A stretch of DNA of 64,000 nt from Fluctibacter halophilus (GTDB taxonomy: Bacteria > Pseudomonadota > Gammaproteobacteria > Enterobacterales > Alteromonadaceae), in NCBI RefSeq assembly GCF_020687825.1, contig NZ_JAJEWP010000001.1, forward strand, positions 234,078 to 298,077, in the 5' to 3' direction. The notes under the pieces were generated by a model. It was not told where the DNA came from. It ran no database searches and saw only the letters and a program-made list of their open reading frames with translations. A program made the translations under genes and the position numbers. How positions within the stretch are numbered: the first letter of the stretch is position 1; the number at the start of each line of letters is the position of its first letter. This document shows, piece after piece, positions 26,763 to 34,973 of the stretch.

Positions 26763-29700
26763 CTACAACGGGCGTTTACCGTCACTAAAATGCAGGTATT
26801 CTATCCGTATCAGGGTGTCCTGTCCTTCATCGCCCTTGAGGGCCGTCACCAGCCAACTGCCATCATGCTGGTATTCAATCACATAATCTGCCGCGTTGTA
26901 GCGGTAGTACACCGTATCCTGGCCGGCTTGTCCGTCAATGCTATCATTGCCTTCGCCAGGCAGTACCTTGTCCCACTGGGCACTGCCAATGAATTGGTCA
27001 TGGCCCCCGGCCAAATCGATCAGTTCTATACCACGGAGTACGGTTTTTCTGAAATCAAACTGTTGACGATAGTTATCGCCAAGCAAAATGTCATAACCGC
27101 CTTTGGCATCGATTTTTTCGACATTCACCAGCGAATCAATGGACAGGGTGTCATCGCCTTCGGTGCCGAGGATCTGGTCGTAGCCGTCACCCCCATCGAT
27201 GTTGTCAAAACCCATCGTAGTACCCGCGAACAGGATATAGTCATCGCCGCCCTGGGCGTCAACAACGTCACTGCCGTCGCCGCCATCAATCCTATCTTTG
27301 CCCTGTGAACCAACCAGGTAGTCGTGGCCATCGAGTCCCTCAAGGGTAAAACCGAAGGTGCTGTCACTGAGGTCGATGCTGTCGCGATATTCGGTGCCTT
27401 TCACGTGATTGTCGGCTACTACTGACAGGGTCAGGAAGGCAGAGGCTTCGCCACCACGACCATCGGTGATGGTATAACTGACACGCTCATCACCAAATCG
27501 GTTGTTATCGGGGCGATACACTAACGTCTGGTTAATGAGTGACAGTGTGCCGCGGGTTGGCATTTGTATGTTTTGCAACGTCAGGGGATCATCGTCCGGA
27601 TCCCGATCATTGGCCAGTAGCAGGGTGACATCAAAGGTATGTTCATTGAGCCCCATTAATTCCACCGTATCGTTTACTGCCACCGGCGGTTGATTGTCGC
27701 CGGTGATCGTAATCACAATTTCGCTATTGTCTTGCTGGCCCCGATTGTCACTGACCGTGTATGCAAGACGTAATGAGCCTTCGAACGAGCTGTCGGCAGT
27801 GTAGAAACCGAAGTTACCCGTCATGGTTAACGTGCCCCGTTTAGGGGTTTCTATCGCGGTCAGGTTTAGCGCTCGTCCTTGGCGATGAATATCATTGAGC
27901 AAGGGGGCTATGGCGACCCGTTGGCCTTTTTGTACGCTCACATGATCAGGCAGAGCAATCAGCACCTGGTCTTCGGCGACGGTCAGCTGTGCACCGTAAA
28001 CGGGCAGTGGCTGTCCGGCTTCATAGGCGCCCAGGTCTGGGGCATTACCCTGGTAGGCATCATTGATGCCGGGGATAGCGATACCGCCGTCGATGGCCAT
28101 GGATGCACTGTTCAAACGCACATCGGTGCTGGTGCTGAGGTAGTCATCGAAGCGTTGCAGCGACAGGCTGTCGGCAAACAGGGTGTCGCTGTCGAGCAGA
28201 CGGTCATGGTTACCCAACGGACCTTGCTGCCACTGTGCGAAGCTGTCGACGGACACCGCATAGCGTTGGCTGGCGAGGTCAAAAGTGAACTTACCGTCCT
28301 GTGTCCAACCGTTGTAGTCGAGGTTGACGTAGCTGTGAGCACTGGTATTTTTCAGGGTGAACTCAGAGCTGCCGGCACCACTGACGAACAGGTTGTTGTT
28401 GATGGTCAGCAGACGGATGTCGCCACTGCTGTTTTTCCAGGCTTCACCGGTGCCGACGTCAGAATCACGGGTCACCAGGGTGTTGTGGTAGATGAGCATG
28501 CCGCTGGGGTTGTCTTGCTCCGGCTTGATTTTCAGCGGACCGCGGGCGGCGTTGAGCACCACGTTGCGATAGGCATACACCGGGCCACCCCACACGGGCT
28601 GGAAGCTCAGGCCATTGGCGGTGTTGGTGATAAGGTTGTGGTGCACAGCGACATTGCGCAGCGCGAAGTCGAATTCGATACCATCATCGCCACCCCAGTT
28701 AATCAGGTTGTGGTGGATATTGATGGCGACGTTGGCCCGTTGGGTGTTCCAGTGCAGGCCGAGGGAGTCACCGAAGCCGGCCAGGGTGTTGTGGGCAACT
28801 TCAATGTTGTGTCCGGTAACGACAATGCCTTCATGGTTCCAGGTCTCATTGCTGAGGTTACCGAAGGCATGAGGGCCGGTCAGACGGTTATTGATGATGG
28901 TCAGGTCCTGATGGCCGCCTTTGGCGTCGATACCGACATTGACCTGATTGATAAGGTTGCTGTCGATGACCACGCCCTGGGTGTCACTGCTCAGGCGAAC
29001 CCCTTTACCGGCATTGGTGATGGACAGGTTGTGAATGCGCACATAACTGGCATCGATGTCGACACCCACGCCCTGGCCGTCGGCATTGATAAGGACATTG
29101 CCGAGGCTGGCACCGGTGACGGTGACAGGGTGTGCGGCTGTACCACTTTGTTTCAGGGTGATGGGGCCGTACAGTCCGGGAGACAGCACGAAGGTGTCGC
29201 CGGGCTCGGCCTGGTTAAGGGCACTTTGCAGTTCGCTGTCATTGGCAATCACGATTTGGCGCAACTGGCCTTGTGTGCCGGGCATGGCACTGGTGCGCAG
29301 GGTGATTTCCTGCACGTCATATTCGGTTGTAGCGTCCGGGTCCTGCACGGTGGCACGGACAGTGTATTGGGTGTCCGGGGTCAGGCCGGTGATGATGCCG
29401 GCAAAGCCATCGGGCGACAGTTCGGTGCTGTTTTTGGAGTTGCGTACCATGTCAGGGCGCATGCGGAACAGGTCGATGGCCCGTTGCCACTGGTCTTGTC
29501 CCTGGGCTTTGATATCAATGCGTACGGTGGCATTGAAGTTTTTATCCTGTTTAGCAGGCAACAGCAGGCTGGCAGAGGTCTGTGTGACACCATCGGCTTG
29601 CAGGGTCTGCGGGGTGAGCACATTGATGTCGTCAGGGTTGCTGCGCGGGTACCAGTACCACACACCATCGGAGCCCTGATTATCGCCGGCATTTTGCAGG

Positions 29701-30818
29701 CCGACAAAATAGTCGCCCTGTTCCACGTAGGTGAATTTACTGAACACTTTATTGGCACCCTGGGCGTCACGCAGTGGGGTGTCGGTATCCTGCTCGTTCC
29801 AGATAACCTCGAAGTCGAGAGACTGGGGGTCCCAGGTCATGATTTCGGGGCCACCGTTCCAGAAGTAAAACTTGCCGTCGACAGGGCGGAAGTTAATCGC
29901 GGCCTGGGCGAAGAAGTTGGTGAAGTGCAGGTCTTCAAGGGCCGGAAACTCGACCACTTTGGTGGCGCTCAGGGTGTTACCCTGCCAGTCGAGGCGATAA
30001 ATGGCGTACTTGTGGGCAGAGTACAGCTGTCCGGTTTGTGGGTGGACAAACAGACTGGATAGACCTGGAGCATCAAGCCCAATGACTTCACCAAGCCAGG
30101 TTTCTTTACCGTCAGTGTCATATAGGGCAGCAACATGCTTTTTATTCACATGACCGATGAATAACGCCTGATTACGTTCGGCGAGATAAGCCGACATCGG
30201 ATAATGAAAATTAACTGAGGCCGGATACTGGTGCCAGGTGTTGGTGGCGGTTTTAAATTCCCACATGACGGGAGTTTCAGGAGCATGGGGAGGCACACCG
30301 CCACCACCGCCGAAGCCGTGAGGGCTGCTGGTCCAGATACTCTGGGTAGTTGGGTTCCAGACCACACCGTCATAGGTATGGGTAGACATAGGAGAGTTCT
30401 CGGGCAGGTACACCGTGGTATTTGCCTTCTGGCTGTGGGCTTCTGGCTTGACCAGCGGCGCCGGGTCAGTCAGACGTGCCCAACTGCCATTACTCACATC
30501 AAAGGTATAGATTTCATTGCCGCCGTAATCGGAATGGCCACCGCCAAAGAAGTAAAAGCGTTGTTGCGACGGGGAAAAGGCTGCGCTGGTCCAGGCACGG
30601 AAGACCGCGTTTGGTCCCATGTTACCCCAAAAATCCTGACCATCACTGTCGTCTAGCAACGCATCATGCGCCTCGCGGCTCAGGGCCACATCTTCAAAGG
30701 TGTGCGGGGTAGGGTGCTTGTGCCAGCCTATCTGCGCTTGCGAGGTCGATTGCGCATACAACGTACCTGTGCACATCAGCCATCCCAGCATTGTGCTAAC
30801 GATCCATCCAGTTTTCAT
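26763..30818 (-). CDS. Large secreted multidomain protein B: paralogue of protein A
   Basis: A 1351-residue paralogue with the same domain order: signal peptide (MKTGWIVSTMLGWLMCTGTLYA), Kelch-like propeller, FN3, parallel beta-helix, two cadherin-like domains, and RTX repeats (GGDGSDVVDAQGGDD, GGDGYDQILGTEG). The first ~66 residues, the first cadherin-like domain and the extreme C-terminus differ from protein A. Residues ~67-950 are identical, and the RTX part is strongly similar but not identical. The two proteins therefore share one catalytic or binding core but differ in secretion signal and linker. Function is unknown, as for protein A. Located directly after A on the same strand, with a 382-bp gap, so each may have its own promoter. 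Confidence 0.85.
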   Translation of the reverse strand: MKTGWIVSTMLGWLMCTGTLYAQSTSQAQIGWHKHPTPHTFEDVALSREAHDALLDDSDGQDFWGNMGPNAVFRAWTSAAFSPSQQRFYFFGGGHSDYGGNEIYTFDVSNGSWARLTDPAPLVKPEAHSQKANTTVYLPENSPMSTHTYDGVVWNPTTQSIWTSSPHGFGGGGGVPPHAPETPVMWEFKTATNTWHQYPASVNFHYPMSAYLAERNQALFIGHVNKKHVAALYDTDGKETWLGEVIGLDAPGLSSLFVHPQTGQLYSAHKYAIYRLDWQGNTLSATKVVEFPALEDLHFTNFFAQAAINFRPVDGKFYFWNGGPEIMTWDPQSLDFEVIWNEQDTDTPLRDAQGANKVFSKFTYVEQGDYFVGLQNAGDNQGSDGVWYWYPRSNPDDINVLTPQTLQADGVTQTSASLLLPAKQDKNFNATVRIDIKAQGQDQWQRAIDLFRMRPDMVRNSKNSTELSPDGFAGIITGLTPDTQYTVRATVQDPDATTEYDVQEITLRTSAMPGTQGQLRQIVIANDSELQSALNQAEPGDTFVLSPGLYGPITLKQSGTAAHPVTVTGASLGNVLINADGQGVGVDIDASYVRIHNLSITNAGKGVRLSSDTQGVVIDSNLINQVNVGIDAKGGHQDLTIINNRLTGPHAFGNLSNETWNHEGIVVTGHNIEVAHNTLAGFGDSLGLHWNTQRANVAINIHHNLINWGGDDGIEFDFALRNVAVHHNLITNTANGLSFQPVWGGPVYAYRNVVLNAARGPLKIKPEQDNPSGMLIYHNTLVTRDSDVGTGEAWKNSSGDIRLLTINNNLFVSGAGSSEFTLKNTSAHSYVNLDYNGWTQDGKFTFDLASQRYAVSVDSFAQWQQGPLGNHDRLLDSDTLFADSLSLQRFDDYLSTSTDVRLNSASMAIDGGIAIPGINDAYQGNAPDLGAYEAGQPLPVYGAQLTVAEDQVLIALPDHVSVQKGQRVAIAPLLNDIHRQGRALNLTAIETPKRGTLTMTGNFGFYTADSSFEGSLRLAYTVSDNRGQQDNSEIVITITGDNQPPVAVNDTVELMGLNEHTFDVTLLLANDRDPDDDPLTLQNIQMPTRGTLSLINQTLVYRPDNNRFGDERVSYTITDGRGGEASAFLTLSVVADNHVKGTEYRDSIDLSDSTFGFTLEGLDGHDYLVGSQGKDRIDGGDGSDVVDAQGGDDYILFAGTTMGFDNIDGGDGYDQILGTEGDDTLSIDSLVNVEKIDAKGGYDILLGDNYRQQFDFRKTVLRGIELIDLAGGHDQFIGSAQWDKVLPGEGNDSIDGQAGQDTVYYRYNAADYVIEYQHDGSWLVTALKGDEGQDTLIRIEYLHFSDGKRPL
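27971..30621. repeat. 2.65-kb near-identical direct repeat, copy B
   Basis: Partner of 23536-26186. Outside the block the two genes diverge: the cadherin-like domain (27400-27960) is clearly different at the DNA level, whereas the RTX part (26980-27380) is similar with scattered substitutions. The mosaic implies recent gene conversion or unequal crossing-over. Confidence 0.92.
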
Positions 30819-30900
30819 AGTAGGTAGTGTAGTTGTTTAGCGTTTAAAGGTTGCCAGTGTCATGTTTCAGCAGCGTGAAATTAATCACGGTCACATGACC

Positions 30901-31554
30901 CTATCCGTTGTCCGCGGTATTGCTTCTGGCCCGTTCAATTTTGTTTTTCAAACCATCCAGTGGAAATCCGGCGTCATATGCCACTTTCGCATGTTTCTGA
31001 GCGGCTTCCAGCTTGCCCATATCGACGTAGAGAAGGCCCAGGTTGTAGTGAATTTCCGGGTTTTCTGGTTGAATCGTCAATGCAGACAGGTAGTTTTCTT
31101 CCGCACCCTCATAATTGCCCGTGGAGTGCAGGTGCAGACCAAACAGAGCTCTGGTGGTAGCATCCGCAGGCTGAAAATAGATCGCGCGCTTGAAATAGCA
31201 CTCGGCGGTGTAATAGTCATCAATCGTGGCATACTCAATGTTCTGTTGGCGTTGATAACGGGAAACGGCGAATAACGCGCGATGGAAATTGGGAATGGCG
31301 CGCAGGGTATAATCAAGGTCGTGTTCAAGCTTTCCGGTTTGACCCTTAATTAACCGCTCAACATTGCTACTAAAATGGTTATTAATAACAATCGGCAACT
31401 GTTCTTGATGTGCAGGATTGGTGAAATCCCACGGCCCGTACTGATTAGTCAATGGGTTACCGGGAACGATGTCGCAGGTCACATTGTTGCGGGCCACAGC
31501 GCCAAAAGCGACCGAAAGTAAGCAAACTACAGCAAAAAAGGATTTGAAAACCAT
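30901..31554 (-). CDS. Secreted TPR-repeat protein
   Basis: A 217-residue protein with a cleavable signal peptide (MVFKSFFAVVCLLSVAFGAVA, then RNNVTCD). The second half holds about three TPR units: YTAECYFKRAIYFQPAD, GNYEGAEENYLSALTIQPEN and LGLLYVDMGKLEAAQKHAKVA. Periplasmic TPR proteins usually scaffold envelope or polysaccharide complexes; a role with the two large matrix proteins encoded upstream on the same strand is only suggested by position. It is separated from gene B by an 82-bp gap, so co-transcription is possible. Partner is unknown. Confidence 0.75.
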   Translation of the reverse strand: MVFKSFFAVVCLLSVAFGAVARNNVTCDIVPGNPLTNQYGPWDFTNPAHQEQLPIVINNHFSSNVERLIKGQTGKLEHDLDYTLRAIPNFHRALFAVSRYQRQQNIEYATIDDYYTAECYFKRAIYFQPADATTRALFGLHLHSTGNYEGAEENYLSALTIQPENPEIHYNLGLLYVDMGKLEAAQKHAKVAYDAGFPLDGLKNKIERARSNTADNG

Positions 31555-31682
31555 ATCAAATATCCGTCAGAACCAATGCAATGAATTGGTTTAATGGGGC
31601 AGTCTTCTGCGAGAGGCCGCCAGAGAAGCCACTAGCTTATTGGATCCCGCCATCACAGGCAACCGATACGCGTTGGATTGCG

Positions 31683-32555
31683 CTACCACGGTAACGAGGT
31701 TCGACCGACAAGCTCGGCCAGTGACGCATGGTAAGGCGCATAGAATGCGTCCACAATTTGTCGCTGTTTTTCTGTCATTTTGGGCGGCTTCTCGGTCATG
31801 ACCTTGGCTGTTTTCTCCAGCAGTGATCTGGGGATCAGGGGTTTGATGGTTTTAACGAGCTGGTTCAGGCCACCCCGGCGACCAATGGCTTGGTTGAGTC
31901 GGCCAAAAGGCCCTGAATACACGAAAGATTGGTTTTGGCTGACATTTTCGTGCAACGCAACATCCTGATCCAGACCGAGAAAAGCAAAGCAGGCTTTAAC
32001 ATGATCGTGGGGAGTCTTAATGAACTCTTCAAAAAACGCGAAATGGAACCGGTCTTTGGCAAAATGGGCCAGATACAGTTCCAGTTGCCCCTGATACAGC
32101 CCGGTACGCAAATAGTAGCTATCCTGTTCTATGGCTTGTTCAAAAGGGCGCGACTCTAATCCGGCCCGGACTTGATGCAGATACGCCGAGTAGGCTCTGT
32201 CGGTCGGATTACGCATGATATAAATAAATCGCGCGTCGGGAACCGTGTCGGCGATGCGTTGTGCAATGCCTGCGTAGGCACTGACACGGCCAACATCGGC
32301 ACTGAAGTAGTCCGGCAATGGCGCACAGCTGTAGCTGGTTGACGCGTCAATCAGGCATTTTCTCGTGTCTTCGAAGCGTTGCTCAAACCAACTCAAGCCT
32401 TTGTCGAAGTGCTGGGTAAAAAAGTCGGGTTCCTTAGGCGCTGACAGGCAGATGTCCGGGTGCTGGTCCAGGTAACTGGCCAATTGCGTTGTGCCCGCTT
32501 TCTGGGCACCGAGTAGAAAAACGTTTGGGGGAAATCCTTGTAAATGCGCGGACAC
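31683..32555 (-). CDS. Sulfotransferase domain protein (heparan-sulfate-type)
   Basis: About 290 residues. I chose GTG at 32555, which has AGGA 8 nt upstream and gives MSAHLQGFPPNVFLLGAQKAG; an in-frame GTG at 32594 lacks a ribosome site. The PAPS 5' loop is LLGAQKAGTTQLASYLDQHP, followed by APKEPDFF, both typical of the heparan sulfotransferase-like fold. The 3' phosphate motif is YIMRNPTDRAYSAYLHQVR. Expected to sulfate the polysaccharide or a glycan part. It is divergent from another sulfotransferase gene at 32762. Confidence 0.87.
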   Translation of the reverse strand: MSAHLQGFPPNVFLLGAQKAGTTQLASYLDQHPDICLSAPKEPDFFTQHFDKGLSWFEQRFEDTRKCLIDASTSYSCAPLPDYFSADVGRVSAYAGIAQRIADTVPDARFIYIMRNPTDRAYSAYLHQVRAGLESRPFEQAIEQDSYYLRTGLYQGQLELYLAHFAKDRFHFAFFEEFIKTPHDHVKACFAFLGLDQDVALHENVSQNQSFVYSGPFGRLNQAIGRRGGLNQLVKTIKPLIPRSLLEKTAKVMTEKPPKMTEKQRQIVDAFYAPYHASLAELVGRTSLPW

Positions 32556-32633
32556 GGGAATTTTCCTGCAGTAATTGGAATCGCAATGAATCACGGCAAA
32601 CTATCAAACTGCACTGTACTGTCAACCAAAAAA

Positions 32634-32656
32634 CGCCGCAATCGCGGCGGTTTCAC
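32634..32656 (-). terminator. Terminator-like hairpin on the minus strand in a divergent gap
   Basis: CGCCGC (32634-32639), loop AATC, GCGGCG (32644-32649). On the minus strand the hairpin is followed by a run of T (32633-32628), the form of an intrinsic terminator. No minus-strand gene lies directly upstream, so it would act as a leader attenuator for the 31683-32555 gene or is a remnant of an earlier gene order. Confidence 0.45.
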
Positions 32657-32761
32657 AAAATCTTATTGGCGAAAGGATAGATTCTGCGCGCTTCTTTGCG
32701 CTAGACTTGTCACTTGGTGATCTCATTACAAACAATGAGCAAGCAAATGGAGTATGTTTAG

Positions 32762-33640
32762 ATGGCCACCCCTCCTATTTTTATCGTTGGCGTACAACGT
32801 TCAGGAACGACGTTTTTGCGATTGATATTTAATAGGCATCCTGAAATCAGCATTCCCTTTGAATCCAATTTTTTAGATGTTATCTCAGCAGCCGTAGAGC
32901 TGGATTTTTATGACTGGGAACAAAAAAAATCTTTGATGGAAAATATCCTCAATGAGCCCCTAACGCAAAAAGGCGGCATCACATTTCCGGATATGGACAA
33001 ACTGAGAGAGGTTCATTCGCCAGCGGAAATGATCAGCGCGCTGTTTGATGACAACAGTCGTCGCGAAGGTAAAACAAGATGGGGTGTTAAAACGCCTCAT
33101 TACATCATCAAAATGCACGAAATTCTGCATTTTTTCCCGGATGCTCGCATAATCGCCCTCGTCAGGGATCCTCGTGGCATTTTTGTGTCACAAAAAAGTA
33201 TATCTTGGGGCGCCAAGCAGCCATCTAAGCTTGCATATTTTTGGAATATGGCAATTCAGTCGGTAGAAATGATCGAAACATTGTTCCCAAATAATATTAG
33301 AGTGGTTAGATATTGTGATTTGATCACTGATACCGAAGAAGTGGTTAAGTCGCTATGTGGGTTTGCTCAATGTGATTTTGTTCCGGAAATGCTGGATTTC
33401 GACAATCATAAAAGCGTATTGCCCAAAGATAGCGTAGAGTGGCACAAAAATTCTGTCAGAAGACCAGACCCTAGAAAAGTTGAAGAGTGGCGTGAAAAGC
33501 TCAGTCCATTTGATAATGCGACTTTTGTCCACCTTTGTGGGGAAGGACTTAAACGTTTCGGATATGAGGCAATCAAACCAAGCTTCAATCTGCCGCAAAA
33601 GGTGTTAAAGCGCTTACGCAGTGCCATATATTACAGTTGA
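32762..33640 (+). CDS. Sulfotransferase family protein
   Basis: A 292-residue sulfotransferase with the PAPS 5' loop at the N-terminus (FIVGVQRSGTTFLRLIFNRHPEISIP) and a 3'-phosphate motif (IIALVRDPRGIFVSQKS) near residues 127-143. RWGVKTPHYIIKMHEI is a further conserved block. It shows no close resemblance to the neighbouring sulfotransferases at 17367 and 31683. The gene is distinctly AT-rich compared with the glycosyltransferase gene downstream, which suggests a separate origin. It probably adds sulfate to EPS sugars; the acceptor is unknown. Confidence 0.87.
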   Translation: MATPPIFIVGVQRSGTTFLRLIFNRHPEISIPFESNFLDVISAAVELDFYDWEQKKSLMENILNEPLTQKGGITFPDMDKLREVHSPAEMISALFDDNSRREGKTRWGVKTPHYIIKMHEILHFFPDARIIALVRDPRGIFVSQKSISWGAKQPSKLAYFWNMAIQSVEMIETLFPNNIRVVRYCDLITDTEEVVKSLCGFAQCDFVPEMLDFDNHKSVLPKDSVEWHKNSVRRPDPRKVEEWREKLSPFDNATFVHLCGEGLKRFGYEAIKPSFNLPQKVLKRLRSAIYYS

Positions 33641-33680
33641 ACGTTATTGTGCCTAATCCAATCGAAGAAGAATAATAAAC

Positions 33681-34922
33681 GTGAGAAAAGACACTCCTTC
33701 AATCCTTTATGTTGCGTATCATTTCCCTCCCATATTAGGAAGCAGTGGTGTGCATCGCACCCTGGCATTTATCCGTCATTTGGTAGATTGCGGCTGGGAC
33801 GTCAGCGTGTTGACCACGTCCGTGAAGGCCTATGATAACTGGTCTGAACAACAATATGATTTCATCCCGGATAAGGTTAACGTGATACGTGCCTATGCCC
33901 GCAATGTAGCGCGGCATTTCAGCATCAAAGGTAAGTACCTTGGCGCGATGGCATTGCCGGACAACTGGCAAAGCTGGATTATTGGTGGTGTGATTCGTGG
34001 GCTTTGGTCTGTGATGGGGAAGCGGCCGTCGATCATCGTATCGACCTATCCGATAGCGTCAGCACACATGATTGGTTATCTGTTGCACCGCATCACTGGT
34101 ATCCCTTGGGTAGTGGATTTGAGAGATCCCATGGCGCAAGCAGACTATCCGTCAGATCCTAAGCGTAAAAAGTGGTTTGAGTGGATTGAGCGTAAGGTCG
34201 TGAAGCACGCGAAGGTGGCGATTGTAACAACATTGGGTACCAAGCGCTTTTATCAGGACAAGTTTCCTGACGTGGCGGAGGATTTCTGGCATGTCATCCC
34301 AAATGGCTACGATGAGGCGATGTTTGACGATGTCGTGCCGCAATTGTCGCAAGAGAATGGCAAACTCGTGCTGTTACACAGCGGACTTATTTATCCAAAT
34401 GAACGGGACCCCAGTGATTTATTCGCCGCCATCGCGGCATTAAAGCAGCAGGGCAAAATTGACGCGCAAGGATTTGAGTTGCGTTTGCGTGCCACCGGAC
34501 ATGATGATCATTACCGCCAGCAGCTCAGTGACCTGAACATTGAAGATGTGGTTACCCTGGCACCAACGGTACCGTATAAACAGGCGCTGCAGGAAATGCT
34601 CAGTGTTGACGCGCTGCTGCTTCTACAGGCTGCGAATTGTAATTATCAAATCCCTGCCAAAGCCTATGAATATATTCGCAGCGGCAAGCCGGTACTGGCG
34701 TTGACCCCTGAGGAGGGCGATACTGGGCAATTGTTGGCCGGCGCGGGTGTGGCGCAGATTGCACCGTTGGACAATGCCGAACAGATAGAGACTGCGCTGG
34801 TACAATTTATCGACGGCATCCGTGGGGGTAATGTGCCCCACCTGGATGAGCAAACCCTGTATGGGTATTCACGCCAGTATCAGGCAAAAGCAATGGAATC
34901 GTTGTTGGTGTCGTCTTTGTGA
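33681..34922 (+). CDS. Glycosyltransferase (GT4-like)
   Basis: A 413-residue GT-B protein starting with GTG at 33681. The N-terminal domain has SILYVAYHFPPILGSSGVHR and VSTYPIASAHMIGYLLHRITGIPWVVDLRDPMAQ, a pattern common in WcaI/GT4-like enzymes. The C-terminal domain has VLLHSGLIYPNERDPSDLF and QIPAKAYEYIRSGKPVLAL. It probably adds a residue to the EPS repeat or a side branch. Begins a plus-strand run (33681-45767 and beyond) in which most genes are separated by few bases. Confidence 0.87.
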   Translation: MRKDTPSILYVAYHFPPILGSSGVHRTLAFIRHLVDCGWDVSVLTTSVKAYDNWSEQQYDFIPDKVNVIRAYARNVARHFSIKGKYLGAMALPDNWQSWIIGGVIRGLWSVMGKRPSIIVSTYPIASAHMIGYLLHRITGIPWVVDLRDPMAQADYPSDPKRKKWFEWIERKVVKHAKVAIVTTLGTKRFYQDKFPDVAEDFWHVIPNGYDEAMFDDVVPQLSQENGKLVLLHSGLIYPNERDPSDLFAAIAALKQQGKIDAQGFELRLRATGHDDHYRQQLSDLNIEDVVTLAPTVPYKQALQEMLSVDALLLLQAANCNYQIPAKAYEYIRSGKPVLALTPEEGDTGQLLAGAGVAQIAPLDNAEQIETALVQFIDGIRGGNVPHLDEQTLYGYSRQYQAKAMESLLVSSL

Positions 34923-34973
34923 CGGTGTAAACCCAGACGATTCGACGTTATCGATTTTAACAGTTGGCAGATT

